From contig JASHUY010000074.1 of NCBI GenBank assembly GCA_030039755.1, positions 1 through 64,000 of the forward strand: a DNA stretch of 64,000 bases, given 5' to 3'. Shown piece after piece: positions 50,262-59,756 of the stretch (the first letter of the stretch is position 1; the number at the start of each line of letters is the position of its first letter). A program made the position numbers and the translations under genes. The notes under the pieces were generated by a model. It had not been told where the DNA came from. It searched no databases and saw only the letters and a program-made list of their open reading frames with translations. The stretch comes from Acidimicrobiales bacterium. GTDB taxonomy: Bacteria; Actinomycetota; Acidimicrobiia; Acidimicrobiales; RAAP-2.

Positions 50262-51944
50262 TCAACGGGCCTCGAGCCAGGCCTTGCCGAGCTGCGCGGT
50301 CTCCACCGGGGGGCGCTCGCGTCGGGCCCCCAAGCGGGCGAGCACCGTACGCCAAGCCCGCGCGCCGGACGACCCGGCACCCGCGACGCCCAGGCGACGG
50401 AGCGCCACCCGTTCCACCGCGCTCAACACCGAATAGAAGAGGATCGAGAGGATCGTCAGGACGACGGCCGCCGCCCACATCTGTGTGTAATTCGAATTGA
50501 CGAACGCCGTGACGATCAGGTACCCGAGTCCCCGCCCCGTGGCGAGCCACTCCGCGAGGGTGGCGCCGAGCACGGCGAGCGGAGCGGATATCCGGGCGGC
50601 GGCCAGCATCGCGGGCATTCCGATCGGCAGCCGAAGCCGCCACAGCGTCTGCCAGAGCGAGGCGTCGTGGGCGCGGAAGAAGAGGAGCGTGTCGCCGGAA
50701 GCCGAGCGCAGCCCGAACATCGTGTTCACGAGAACCGGGAAGAACGTCACGATGGCCGCGATCGCCCCCGCGGAAAGCCGCCCCCTGCCGAGCACGAGCG
50801 TCACGATGGGCACGAAGACGATCGCCGGGATCGAGCTCACGATGAACGCGAGCGGTATGACGGCACGCCCCGTCGCCGGGGAGACCACGAAAAGGACGCC
50901 GAGGACCCAGCCGACGGCGATGCCGACGCAGAAGCCGAGTCCCGCGTCGGCGAGCGTGATGCCGATCTGCGACAGTACGACGGATCCGGCGCTTCCGACG
51001 AAGAGGTAGTTGAAGACGTCCGCGGGGTTCTTCACCACATAGGTCGAGAGGTCGAACACCGGGATCGCAGCCCACCACACCAGCAGGATCAGGCCGATCG
51101 ACGCGACCGTCTCGACGCTCCGGACGATGCGCGACCGGCTGTCGCGCCTGGTGAGGTCCAACGCGGTCGCGGTCGCCGACGCATCGAGCGGGGGGCTCCA
51201 CGGGTTCAGCAGGCGCCCGATGTACCGGACGAGGTAGTACCCGGCCAACGCGAGCGCCGTCGTGACCGCTGCCACGCCCCACACTCGGTCGACCTGTGCG
51301 CCGTACATCGCGTCGATGAGCATGACGCCGAGCCCGCTGCTCGCCCCGATGAACTCGCCGAGGATGGCACCGACGAGAGCGGCCGGAACCGTCAAGCTGA
51401 GCCCGGTGACGATCCCCGGAAGCGCAGCCCTTGCTCGGACCTTCGTCAGCGTCCTCCATCGTCCGGCGCCGTACGCGCGGGCGACGAGCAAGGCTCCGGG
51501 GTCCGCCTGACGGAGCCCCAAGAGCGTGAGGATGAGCGTCGGGAAGAAGACGAAGAATCCGGCCAGCACCGCTCCGGGCGCGTCGCCGGAGAGGGTCACC
51601 TCGAGCACCGGTGCCAGAGCGACTCCCGGGATGCTGAAGACGGTCAGCCCCAGGAGGAGGGCGGGACGCTCGGTCCGCGCGACGGACTGCGCGATCCCTG
51701 CGACGACGATCGCGGCGGCGTTCCCGATCGCCCAGCCCTTCGCAGCCGTCTCCAGCGTTGTCGGGACGTTGGCCCCGTACAGCGCCCGGTCGTCCCACAG
51801 ACCCGCGACGACGTGGGTCGGCGCGGCGATGATGCCCTTTCCGGCGAGCACCCACTCGCCGAGCACCTCCAGCACCAAGAGGATCAGAAGAGCGAGGCCC
51901 GCCGTCCCTCCCCACCGTCTCACCGCGGCGCGGAGCGTGCTCAT
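50262..51944 (-). CDS. ABC transporter permease with two fused transmembrane domains (SsuC/ThiX type)
   Basis: A 560-residue protein with about 12 helices, consisting of two BPD permease domains in tandem. EAA loops are ARAYGAGRWRTLTKVRARAALPG (first) and FRAHDASLWQTLWRLRLPIGMPA (second). The linker near residues 250-285 is charged (TRRDSRSRIVR). One chain therefore supplies both halves of the channel. It lies between the ATPase gene and the adenosine deaminase gene on the same strand. The SsuC/TauC/ThiX subclass transports sulfonates, nitrate, pyrimidine precursors or nucleobase-like compounds. The purine deaminases downstream favour a nucleobase-type ligand. Confidence 0.87.
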   Translation of the reverse strand: MSTLRAAVRRWGGTAGLALLILLVLEVLGEWVLAGKGIIAAPTHVVAGLWDDRALYGANVPTTLETAAKGWAIGNAAAIVVAGIAQSVARTERPALLLGLTVFSIPGVALAPVLEVTLSGDAPGAVLAGFFVFFPTLILTLLGLRQADPGALLVARAYGAGRWRTLTKVRARAALPGIVTGLSLTVPAALVGAILGEFIGASSGLGVMLIDAMYGAQVDRVWGVAAVTTALALAGYYLVRYIGRLLNPWSPPLDASATATALDLTRRDSRSRIVRSVETVASIGLILLVWWAAIPVFDLSTYVVKNPADVFNYLFVGSAGSVVLSQIGITLADAGLGFCVGIAVGWVLGVLFVVSPATGRAVIPLAFIVSSIPAIVFVPIVTLVLGRGRLSAGAIAAIVTFFPVLVNTMFGLRSASGDTLLFFRAHDASLWQTLWRLRLPIGMPAMLAAARISAPLAVLGATLAEWLATGRGLGYLIVTAFVNSNYTQMWAAAVVLTILSILFYSVLSAVERVALRRLGVAGAGSSGARAWRTVLARLGARRERPPVETAQLGKAWLEAR

Positions 51945-51981
51945 CCAGAGAGGTGGCGTCGAGGTCGGTTGGACACGTCGA

Positions 51982-52806
51982 TCACGCGACGGTCTCCTCC
52001 ACCGCCTGTGCCCGGGAGCCCCCTGAGAAGAGCTTCTCCATCAGTTCGTCACAGATCGCGTGGAACTCGGGGCTGCGCAGCACCGAGACGGTCCTCGGCC
52101 GAGGAAGGTCGACCGAGCGGACCGCGAGGATCCGTCCCGGCCTTCCGGACATCACGACGACCTGGTCCGCGAGAAAGACCGCCTCCTGCATCGAGTGCGT
52201 CACGAGCACCGTCGTCGTCGGACGCTCGGTCCAGATGCGCAGCAACTCGAGGTTCAGCCGCTGCCGGGTCATCTCGTCGAGAGCGCCGAAGGGTTCGTCG
52301 AGCAGCAGGAGCTGGGGGTTCGAGATCAGTGCCCGCGCGATCGCGACGCGCTGGCGCATCCCTCCAGAGAGCTGTGCCGGGCGCGCGTCCGCGAAGTGCT
52401 CGAGCTCCACGAGCGCGATCAGGTCGTCCACGACGGTGGGACTGACACGCTCCCGCGCCAGTTCCATTGGCAGCGAGATGTTGCGTCTCACGGTGCGCCA
52501 CGGGAGAAGAGCGGGGTCCTGCAGCGCGAGCCCGATCGCGTGACGCCGTCGCAGGATGTGCGGTGCGCACCCGTCGACCTCGACGCGTCCCGTGTCGAAC
52601 GTCTCGAGGTCGCACAGAATCCGCAGGAGCGTTGACTTCCCGCAGCCCGACGGCCCGACCAGCGACGTGAAGCTGCGCGACGCGGCCGTCAAGCTGATGC
52701 CTTGAAGCGCCTCGAACGACCGGCCGCCGACACGGTAAGACTTGTGCAGCCCCTCGATCACGACGCCGTCGGTCGCCGCACGGCCGACGTCCGCGGCACG
52801 GTTCAT
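51982..52806 (-). CDS. ABC transporter ATP-binding protein (SsuB/TauB type)
   Basis: A 274-residue ATPase with all motifs: Walker [11 protein letters not shown]-loop [14 protein letters not shown], signature LSGGMRQR, Walker [14 protein letters not shown] and the His switch in [13 protein letters not shown]. The DPALLPW Q-loop is typical of the nitrate/sulfonate/taurine/pyrimidine class. The start lies 10 bp after the binding-protein stop. It powers the two-domain permease encoded just downstream. Confidence 0.92.
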   Translation of the reverse strand: MNRAADVGRAATDGVVIEGLHKSYRVGGRSFEALQGISLTAASRSFTSLVGPSGCGKSTLLRILCDLETFDTGRVEVDGCAPHILRRRHAIGLALQDPALLPWRTVRRNISLPMELARERVSPTVVDDLIALVELEHFADARPAQLSGGMRQRVAIARALISNPQLLLLDEPFGALDEMTRQRLNLELLRIWTERPTTTVLVTHSMQEAVFLADQVVVMSGRPGRILAVRSVDLPRPRTVSVLRSPEFHAICDELMEKLFSGGSRAQAVEETVA

Positions 52807-52816
52807 CTCCGGATCC

Positions 52817-53932
52817 TCACTTCAACTTGTACGCCGCCTCGAGGATCTTGTTTGTGAAGATGCTCGATGGCACGCCGGTGATGCCGGCGGCAGCCATCGT
52901 CTCGATGTTCTGACGCGCCTCGCCCATCCACAGCAGCCCGTGAACTTCCGTTGTGTGGCTCACCATGATCTCGGCGTACTTGCGAGCAGCCAACACCGCG
53001 CCCTTCGCTGTGATCACGCCCGAGGACTCGTAGAAGCTCTTCACGAGGCTGATCGTGGCCGTGGGGTTCTTCGAGTAGAACTCCGCTCCCTCCACGACGC
53101 CCGCCATCAGTTCCACGAGCTCCTCCTTCTGGTCCTGCAGCGAGGAGGTGAGGGTGAAGTAGCAGTGCTGGTACTGGTTGAAGTTGAAGTCGGCCCAGAT
53201 CATTGTGATGGTCTTGTGGCCTGCCACCTGCAGCGACACCGACTGTGTCGTGAAGAAGACCACCAGGCCGTCGACCTGACCGCTCGTGAGAGGCGTCGTT
53301 GTGAAGCTGATCGGGACGATCGTCACGGAGCTCTCGGGGACGCCGTTGATCTTCAGGAACGCCTTGAAGCTCGTCACGTCGCCCGCCGCCACGCCTATCT
53401 TCGTCCCCTTCAGGTCGGCGGGTTTGCGAAGCGGCTTCGTCGGGAGGGAGACGACCGCGTACGGCGAGATCTGGAATTCGGCACCGATGATGCAGAACTT
53501 CTGGCTGTGGGCGGACAGGTTCGCCTCTGCCACCGCTGTCACCGAGTCCATGGCCACCAACGCCTTGCCGGATGCCACCACGGCGGACAAGGCGACGTTG
53601 GGCCCACCCGGCAGGAGGGTGACCTGCAGGCCGTTCTTCGTCCAGTAGCCCTTCTTCTCGGCGACGTAGAGCGAGCCGAACTCGGGATTGGGCACCCAGC
53701 TCGTCTGCAGCGTCACGCTCTGCAAGCTTCTCTTCACCGCCGGCGTGCTCGCGCCCGCCGTTCGCGCCCCTCCGACTGACGCCAGCGCACCCGCGGCGAT
53801 CGTCCCGGCCACGCTCCCGAGCGCAAGCTTGCTGAAATCCCGTCGAGTGAGACGCAGGTCACCGGATCGCTCCGAGCCGCTTGACGGGCCGCCTGACAAG
53901 TGGCCTTGTGCCTCGTCCTCAGGTGAATGCAT
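52817..53932 (-). CDS. ABC transporter solute-binding protein (SsuA/NMT1-THI5 type), Tat-exported
   Basis: A 371-residue binding protein. The N-terminal signal contains the twin-arginine motif [10 protein letters not shown] followed by a hydrophobic segment with small residues, so Tat export of a folded protein is expected. The mature part begins near [27 protein letters not shown], the typical opening of SsuA/THI5-like proteins, and includes [17 protein letters not shown]. The start at 53932 has AAGGGGGG upstream. The family binds sulfonates, nitrate, HMP-like pyrimidines and other small aromatic compounds. The linked deaminases suggest a nitrogen heterocycle. Confidence 0.88.
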   Translation of the reverse strand: MHSPEDEAQGHLSGGPSSGSERSGDLRLTRRDFSKLALGSVAGTIAAGALASVGGARTAGASTPAVKRSLQSVTLQTSWVPNPEFGSLYVAEKKGYWTKNGLQVTLLPGGPNVALSAVVASGKALVAMDSVTAVAEANLSAHSQKFCIIGAEFQISPYAVVSLPTKPLRKPADLKGTKIGVAAGDVTSFKAFLKINGVPESSVTIVPISFTTTPLTSGQVDGLVVFFTTQSVSLQVAGHKTITMIWADFNFNQYQHCYFTLTSSLQDQKEELVELMAGVVEGAEFYSKNPTATISLVKSFYESSGVITAKGAVLAARKYAEIMVSHTTEVHGLLWMGEARQNIETMAAAGITGVPSSIFTNKILEAAYKLK

Positions 53933-54067
53933 GGAACCCCCCTTGCTTTTCCGTCGTGCCTTCATCGGCGTCTCGTTGCGGATGGGAACGGTCGGTACGT
54001 CACCGCTCGCGAACCGCCAACTCGAAGAGCGTAACCGGGGCAGAGAACGTGCACGGGCTGCACGGTG

Positions 54068-55477
54068 TCACGCTGCTCCGATCAATGTCTCGAACCTGCT
54101 CATGATGACGGGGAGCCGCTCCGCGAGCCGCGCCCGTAGCCGTTCCTCGTCCACGTGCACGAGCTCGCGACCGTCGAGGACGACCTTCCCGTCGACGACG
54201 ACGGTGTCGACGTCCCGGCCCGTGACGCTTCTCGCGACGGTGAACGCCGCGTCGGTGACGGGTTGGAGATCCCAGGTCTGGGACTGCACCAGGATCACGT
54301 CGGCTCGTTTCCCCACTTCGAGGCTCCCGGTCCAGGCGCCCAGTCCGAGCGCCCTCGCTCCTCCGATCGTCGCCGCTGCGAACAGCGACTCGAGGGAGAT
54401 CTCGCCGCGCGCGTGCCACGGCGTCGCGAAGTGGCTCTGCAGCGCGACCCACGAGGCGCGGACGGCCTGGAAGAGGTCGAGGCTGCCGGACGACGCCCCG
54501 TCGGTGCCCAACCCCACCTCGATCCCGAGGCGGAGCATCTGTGGGATCTTCGGAGGGCCGATCAGAAAGTTGCCCATCGGGCAGTGCGCGACGCTGACCT
54601 TGTTCGACTGGTACATCCGGAGCTCGTCGTCCGTGAGGAGGACCGAGTGCGCCGCATGCACCCCTGGACCCAGGAACCCGGTCGCGTCGAGGTGCTCGGC
54701 CGGCCGTTGGCCCCAGTGCTCGGTGGCGTAGTCGACTTCGTACGTACCTTCCGCGAGGTGGATGTGGATCCGCGCGCCCGTCTCCTTCGACAGGTCGGCG
54801 AACGTGTCCCACAGCTCGGCCGAAGAGACGATCAACTGGCGGAGCGCGAGCCATGCACCGACCCGGTTCTCCTCCGACGGCACGCCCCAGTTCTTCACGA
54901 GCCGCAGGTTCTCTTCGACCGCCTGCCCGGTCGAGAGGGTGGCGCCGTCGGGCAGGCCGTCCGCGTCGTCCAGCGTCGACCTGGCGATGATCCCCCTGAT
55001 GCCGATCTCGCGCGCCGCGAGACCCATCTCGTCCGGGTGCGGACCGCCTGCCTCCGCGAAGCAGGTGGTCCCGACGGAGAGCAGGTTCCCATAGCCGACG
55101 AGCCCGGAGAGATGTACGTCCTCCTCGCTGAGCGCCGCCTCGAACGGGATGAGGTAATTTCGCCAGATCGGGATCTTCAGCTGCCGCCGTCGCGCGAGCT
55201 GGGCAAGCTTCCCCCTCAGGAGCTGCTGGCCCGTGTGAAAGTGGGTGTCGACGAGGCCGGGAAGCATGAAGTGCCCGCCCGCGTCGATCGTTCGTGCCGC
55301 CGTGAACCGCCCGTCGGCGTCCGACGACGCACCGATCCAGACGATCGTTCCGTGTCTGACCGCGAGGGCGGCGTCCGGGAGCACCGTTCCCGCGGCATCC
55401 ATGGTGACGGCGCTGCCACCTCGCAATAGGAGGTCGACCGGCTCTGGAGCTCCCCGTACGCCGCCGGCGGGGCTCAC
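54068..55477 (-). CDS. Amidohydrolase, chlorohydrolase/aminohydrolase (TrzA/AtzB, MtaD) type
   Basis: A 469-residue TIM-barrel hydrolase. Metal motifs: MLPGLVDTHFHTGQQLLRG (HxH, first His after Asp-Thr), HIHLAEGTYEV, GVHAAHSVLLTDDEL and GLGTDGASSGSLDLF (Asp). The ordering matches S-adenosylhomocysteine/cytosine/triazine deaminases. The product is likely a deaminated or dehalogenated heterocycle. The gene starts with GTG after GGGAGGAC and precedes the binding-protein gene by 135 bp, so it leads the ABC/purine gene run. A LacI-type operator lies about 270 bp upstream. Confidence 0.88.
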   Translation of the reverse strand: MSPAGGVRGAPEPVDLLLRGGSAVTMDAAGTVLPDAALAVRHGTIVWIGASSDADGRFTAARTIDAGGHFMLPGLVDTHFHTGQQLLRGKLAQLARRRQLKIPIWRNYLIPFEAALSEEDVHLSGLVGYGNLLSVGTTCFAEAGGPHPDEMGLAAREIGIRGIIARSTLDDADGLPDGATLSTGQAVEENLRLVKNWGVPSEENRVGAWLALRQLIVSSAELWDTFADLSKETGARIHIHLAEGTYEVDYATEHWGQRPAEHLDATGFLGPGVHAAHSVLLTDDELRMYQSNKVSVAHCPMGNFLIGPPKIPQMLRLGIEVGLGTDGASSGSLDLFQAVRASWVALQSHFATPWHARGEISLESLFAAATIGGARALGLGAWTGSLEVGKRADVILVQSQTWDLQPVTDAAFTVARSVTGRDVDTVVVDGKVVLDGRELVHVDEERLRARLAERLPVIMSRFETLIGAA

Positions 55478-55873
55478 CGGGTCGTCCTCCCCCGTCTCGC
55501 GCTATCGCGCTCGGTCCACCCGGTCACCCGAGGCGCGGGCTTCTCTCGCGGACCTGGGACGGATGCGCCCCTCTTCTTGCGGCTCCCGACCGAGCTTGCG
55601 CGGCCCCGGACCGGGCGACGGGCGCTCCGAGCCGTGCACGCACCCTCGTGCCCGGCACCGTTCTTCGCCTCGGTGGTCGTCCCGAAGCGGCACCCACACG
55701 CACCCCCCAGACCGCCCCCGGCGCACCCGCCGAAAGCCATATCGGTAACGTTTTCAGAAACGGTACTCGTTCCGACGAACCACGTCAACGGCCCGTCCGT
55801 CCGGCCTGTCGGGACGGCGCACACGCGTGATCGGCCGCAACGCCGGGTGGGGACCAGCCGACGACGGTGCGTC
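55478..55873. other. 396-bp intergenic region upstream of the amidohydrolase/ABC gene run
   Basis: Lies between the end of the LacI-family gene and the start of the amidohydrolase gene, both leftward. It contains the dyad operator at 55743-55769 and a local A/T-rich patch around it, consistent with a promoter. No further gene is supported. The long stretch between operator and start codon (about 265 bases) may be an untranslated leader. Confidence 0.5.
55743..55769. promoter_or_regulatory. LacI-family operator candidate 1
   Basis: CGGTAACGTTTTC-AGAA-ACGGTACTCG. The core GTAACGTTT and AAACGGTAC are inverted copies (8 of 9 positions) separated by TCAG. The central-CG half-sites are typical of LacI regulators. 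A 20-of-27 match, including an identical CGTTTTC block, occurs at 63561-63587 ahead of the second operon. The adjacent LacI-family gene is the natural binder. Confidence 0.6.
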
Positions 55874-56977
55874 TCACGAAGCCTTCTCGGCCCGGCCCTT
55901 CCTCCCGCCGGCTGGGGACGCCCCGCCACGACCCGGTACGAGGCCCTGAAGGGGTGGCCGGAGCGTGGAGTCGGTGCTCCCACGGACGAGGAGCTGGGTG
56001 GGGAGCACCTCCGACGCGGTCGGACCCGCCCGCCGGCCGAGCTGGCGCAGGAGGACCCTGACCGCCCGCCGCCCCATCCGGTCGATGTGCTGGTCGACCG
56101 TCGTGAGGTTGACGAGCGGCGAAGCCGCGAGCTGGACGCCGTCGAACCCCGCGAGAGCCACGTCGTCGGGAACCTTGAGCCCCCGATCGATGAGCGCCTC
56201 GAGGGCACCGAGGGCGACCGAGTCATTGACCGCGATCAGTGCGGTCGGCGGGTGCGGGATTTCCCTCCACGCGATCGCGGCCTTGCCGCCGTGCTCGGCC
56301 GAGAAGTCGCCTTCGGCGACGAGCGGGTCGGGCTCCCCCGCCTCGGTCATCACGCGTCGAAACCCTTCGACACGCGCGACCGCGTTCGTCGCGAACTTGG
56401 GACCTCCGATGAAGCCGATCCGGCGGTGGCCGATCGAGAGGAGGTAGCGCGTCAGGTCCTCGGCGCCGCCCGCGTTGTCGGACACCACGTAGCTCGCCTG
56501 CGGATCGGTGGGCGGCCGGTTCGTGAAGACCACCCGTCGTCGGTCCGGAAGCAGTTCGTGAACGACCGCCTCGTCGTGGGAGACGGAGGCGTGGATGACG
56601 CCGTCCAGCCCCTGCAGGAGGAGCCGCTCGAGGTAACGCCGGGTTTCCACGGCCCGGTCGTCCGTGTTGCAGATCACCACCGTGTAATCCCCGCGTTTCG
56701 CCTCCTGCTCGACGCTCCGGGCGAGCTGGGGGTAGAAGGGGTTGGCGATGTCGCTCACCAACAGCGCGAGGAGCCGCGTCCGGCCTGCGACCAGCGCCCG
56801 TGCGATGGGGGACGGCTGATAGCCGAGCGAGTCGATGGCGGCCTGGACCCGGGCGCGGGTCTCGTCTTTCACGTCCGCGTGCTTGCGCACGACCCGTGAG
56901 ACGGTCGAGACGGAGACCTGCGCCAGATCGGCGACATCGACGATCGTCGGGCCTCGCTCCTGTCTGGGGACGCTCAC
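55874..56977 (-). CDS. LacI-family transcriptional regulator
   Basis: A 367-residue repressor. The helix-turn-helix is IVDVADLAQVSVSTVSRVV with hinge helix YQPSPIARALVAGRT (minor-groove reader). The periplasmic-binding-like effector domain follows (LLALLVSDIANPFYPQLARS, HRRIGFIGGP, ALIAVNDSVALGALEAL, VALAGFDG). The C-terminal 25 residues are basic and low-complexity. The GTG start follows a short gap after the aminotransferase operon end. The gene lies between the two gene sets and matches the two shared operator-like dyads, so it probably represses both until an inducer (a sugar or nucleoside-like metabolite) binds. Confidence 0.9.
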   Translation of the reverse strand: MSVPRQERGPTIVDVADLAQVSVSTVSRVVRKHADVKDETRARVQAAIDSLGYQPSPIARALVAGRTRLLALLVSDIANPFYPQLARSVEQEAKRGDYTVVICNTDDRAVETRRYLERLLLQGLDGVIHASVSHDEAVVHELLPDRRRVVFTNRPPTDPQASYVVSDNAGGAEDLTRYLLSIGHRRIGFIGGPKFATNAVARVEGFRRVMTEAGEPDPLVAEGDFSAEHGGKAAIAWREIPHPPTALIAVNDSVALGALEALIDRGLKVPDDVALAGFDGVQLAASPLVNLTTVDQHIDRMGRRAVRVLLRQLGRRAGPTASEVLPTQLLVRGSTDSTLRPPLQGLVPGRGGASPAGGRKGRAEKAS

Positions 56978-57050
56978 GGACGCATTGTCGCACCGGACGT
57001 AGCCTCCCGACGGGTTCTCGCGCCTCGGGTCCGCTCGTGGCCCCGGGGAT

Positions 57051-58409
57051 TCAGCTCTTCAGGTCGTCACTCAGCCGCCGCAGTGCACGCCCAAGCCTCG
57101 CCGTCATCTCGGTGAGCTCCTCGGTCGTCGACACGAAGGGTGGCATCAAGAGCAGGTAGTCGCCCTTCTCGCCGTCGACGCCGCCGTTGCAGGGGTAGAC
57201 GACGACCCCCTCCTCCATTGCGTAGCGCGCGGCGGTCGACGCCGTCCCGGCACGCGCGGGGAAAGGGGCCTTCGTCGCCCTGTTCGACACCAGCTCCACG
57301 CCTGCAAGGAGCCCGCACCCGCGCACGTCCCCGACGAGGTCGACGTCGCCGAGAACGTCGCGCAGCGCGTCGAAAAACGGGGTCTCGAGCGCCGCGACAC
57401 GCTCCACCAATCTCTCGCGAATCAGGATCTTCAGCACGGCCGCGCCCGCCGCGCAGGCAACGGGGTGCCCCGCGTAGGTGAAGTTGTGCTCGAAGCGTCC
57501 CGACCCCTCCACGAACGGCTCGAGGAGCTCCGCACGAACTGCGAACCCTCCCAGCGGCGCGTAGCCGCCGGACACACCCTTGGCGAAGACGAGGAGGTCG
57601 GGCTGGACGTCGAAGCGCTCGACGCCGAACCACCGTCCGAGACGGCCGAACCCGGTGATCACCTCGTCCGCGACGAGGAGCACCCCGTAGCGGTCGCAGA
57701 TGTCCCGGACCACCTGGAAGTACCCGTCTGGCGGGGTCAGCGCCCCGGCTGCGGCCCCGACGACCGGCTCGACGACGAAGGCGGCGACCGATTCGGGCCC
57801 GACCTCGAGGATGCGGCGCTCCAGCTCTTCGGCGCATTCGAGCGTGCAACTTCCCGCTCGCGCGCAATGGCCGCACCCGCGATACCTGTTCGGAGCCTCG
57901 ACGTGGGGGAAGGGCAGGAGAAGCGGCGCATGGCGCTTCCTCCGGATGGCGTGCCAGCCGGCCGCGAGCGTGGCGAGCGAGTTTCCGTGGAAGCTCGGCC
58001 ACCGACCGATCACGCGCCACCGCTCCGGCTCGCCTCGTTCGAGCCAGTACTGCCGTGCGAACTTGAAGGCGCTCTCGTTGGCCTCGGAGCCGCCGGACAC
58101 GAAGAAGACCCGGTCGAGGTCCCCGGGCATGACGGACGAGACAAGACCGGCGAGCTCGCGGGCGGGGAGCGACTCGAAACGAAGGGCGTGGACGTAGGGA
58201 ATCCGCTCGGCCTGGTCGCGCATCGCGTCGGCCACCTCGGACACTCCGTAGCCCAGGCTTGCCACGCCGACACCTGCCGCGGCGTCCAGGTAGCGACGGC
58301 CGTCCTCGTCGACGAGCTCGACCCCCTCACCCCGGACGAACGCCCTCGGCGGCCCTGAGAGCTCGGCCTTGAGGAGGTGGCCGGGCGCGCCGAGAGCCGA
58401 CCCGGTCAA
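57051..58409 (-). CDS. Class III pyridoxal-phosphate aminotransferase
   Basis: A 452-residue PLP enzyme. Fold landmarks: VELVDEDGRRYLDAAAGVGVASLGYG, VFFVSGGSEANESAFKFAR (phosphate site), VVEPVVGAAAGALTPP, LLVADEVITGFGRLG (Asp to the pyridine N) and LLVFAKGVSGGYAPLGG (Schiff-base Lys). It belongs to the omega-aminotransferase group. It contains a Cys-rich insertion (CGHCARAGSCTLEC, near 180-193), unusual and possibly metal-binding. The start is a TTG overlapping the stop of the upstream gene as TTGA. It is the last gene of the catabolic operon. Confidence 0.87.
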   Translation of the reverse strand: MTGSALGAPGHLLKAELSGPPRAFVRGEGVELVDEDGRRYLDAAAGVGVASLGYGVSEVADAMRDQAERIPYVHALRFESLPARELAGLVSSVMPGDLDRVFFVSGGSEANESAFKFARQYWLERGEPERWRVIGRWPSFHGNSLATLAAGWHAIRRKRHAPLLLPFPHVEAPNRYRGCGHCARAGSCTLECAEELERRILEVGPESVAAFVVEPVVGAAAGALTPPDGYFQVVRDICDRYGVLLVADEVITGFGRLGRWFGVERFDVQPDLLVFAKGVSGGYAPLGGFAVRAELLEPFVEGSGRFEHNFTYAGHPVACAAGAAVLKILIRERLVERVAALETPFFDALRDVLGDVDLVGDVRGCGLLAGVELVSNRATKAPFPARAGTASTAARYAMEEGVVVYPCNGGVDGEKGDYLLLMPPFVSTTEELTEMTARLGRALRRLSDDLKS

Positions 58410-59683
58410 CGTGCGCCCTCGGCGACCGCCTCGGGCAACGCGTCCCGGACGCGGACGAAGGCGTGCTCGTAGCCCGAAGCGACTCTCGCGAGGTGGTCGT
58501 CGGTCATCGCGGTCGACAGGTTGAGCATGCCCCTCGGCGCCGCGTACACGCCTTCGAGCAGGAGGGCGAGATGGAGCGCGGCGAGCCCCTGGCGTTCCAC
58601 CGACCCGGGGCTGGCGGCGACCGTCGGGCGCGCGCTCGCAAGGTGAACCTGCAAGATCGAACCCGCCCGGCTCACGACCGCCTGCACGCCGGCGCGCGCG
58701 GCTCCAGACTCGATCTCGTCTGCGAGCGTCGCCGCTCGCCCGTTCAGTTGCTCGATCGCTCCGGCGTCCAGCATCCGCAGCGACACGACGCCGGCGCTCG
58801 CGGTCACGACGTTGCCGTTGAACGTGCCGGAGTGCGAGAGGGCACGCGGGTGGAGAGGGTCGGTGTACCCGAGCAGCTCAGCCCGTCCGAGAACCCCGCC
58901 GACCGGAAAGCCACCACCCACGATCTTCCCCACCAGGACGAGATCCGGGGAGAGATCCAGCTTCCCGTGCACGCCGCCGAAGGAGTTCCGAAGGCTCTGG
59001 ACCTCGTCGAGGACGAACAACGCGCCCACCTCGGCTGCACGAGCGCGGACACGTTGCAGGAACCCGGGTAGTGCGGGCACCACGCCACCGTTCCCGAGGA
59101 AGGGCTCGACGACGACGGCAGCCGCCGACGGGCCCAGCACGGACTCGACCCCTCGCAGGTCGTTGTACGCGGCCCGGACCAGGTCCGGGCCGCCGTCGGC
59201 GAGCTCGGGCACCGAGCCGTGATAGCCGCCCTCGAACGCCACGACGACACGCCGCCCGGTCGCCGCCCGTGCGATGCGCAGCGCGAGCAGCGTCGCCTCG
59301 GACCCCGAGTTCGTGAACCTGACCTGCTCGGCGGCGGGATACCGTTCGCGGAGCAGGTCCGCGAGCTCGAGTTGGCTCAGGTGCGGCGCGGGGAACACCG
59401 TTCCCGACTCGAGCGCTCTCCGCACCGCGTCGAGGATCTCGGGGTGCCGGTGGCCGTGGACGAGGGACGTGTAGTTGTTCAGGACGTCCACGTACTCGCG
59501 GCCGTCGACATCTCGGACCACAGCGCCGTTTCCGTCGTCGAGCACGACGGGATAGGGGTCGAAGTGCGCGATGGTGCGCGTCTGCCCGCGCGGCATCACC
59601 CGGCGGAACCGCTCGTGCAGCGCCCGCGAGCGCTCGGTCTTCTCGAGGTAGTCGCGGACGAGCTCTTCCGAGCTCCCGGGCAT
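58406..59683 (-). CDS. Class III aminotransferase, glutamate-1-semialdehyde aminomutase-like
   Basis: A 425-residue PLP enzyme. Landmarks: VVRDVDGREYVDVLNNYTSLVHGHRHP, VRFTNSGSEATLLALRIARAAT, VVAFEGGYHGS (aminomutase-like), VVVEPFLGNGGVVPALPG, LFVLDEVQSLRNSFGG and LVLVGKIVGGGFPVGGVLG (Lys). The GGYHG and GGGFPVGG elements place it with GSA-aminomutase-like proteins rather than standard transaminases, so it may move or remove an amino group on a small substrate. ATG at 59683 has AAGGATGG upstream and is favoured over an earlier GTG. Two class III enzymes in tandem suggest two nitrogen-handling steps. Confidence 0.86.
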   Translation of the reverse strand: MPGSSEELVRDYLEKTERSRALHERFRRVMPRGQTRTIAHFDPYPVVLDDGNGAVVRDVDGREYVDVLNNYTSLVHGHRHPEILDAVRRALESGTVFPAPHLSQLELADLLRERYPAAEQVRFTNSGSEATLLALRIARAATGRRVVVAFEGGYHGSVPELADGGPDLVRAAYNDLRGVESVLGPSAAAVVVEPFLGNGGVVPALPGFLQRVRARAAEVGALFVLDEVQSLRNSFGGVHGKLDLSPDLVLVGKIVGGGFPVGGVLGRAELLGYTDPLHPRALSHSGTFNGNVVTASAGVVSLRMLDAGAIEQLNGRAATLADEIESGAARAGVQAVVSRAGSILQVHLASARPTVAASPGSVERQGLAALHLALLLEGVYAAPRGMLNLSTAMTDDHLARVASGYEHAFVRVRDALPEAVAEGAR

Positions 59684-59756
59684 GCGTCCATCCTTCACGC
59701 CACGACCTCCGTGGGCACGTGGGGACGCCGGGGGGCGCGGATCGCACGGCTCGTCG

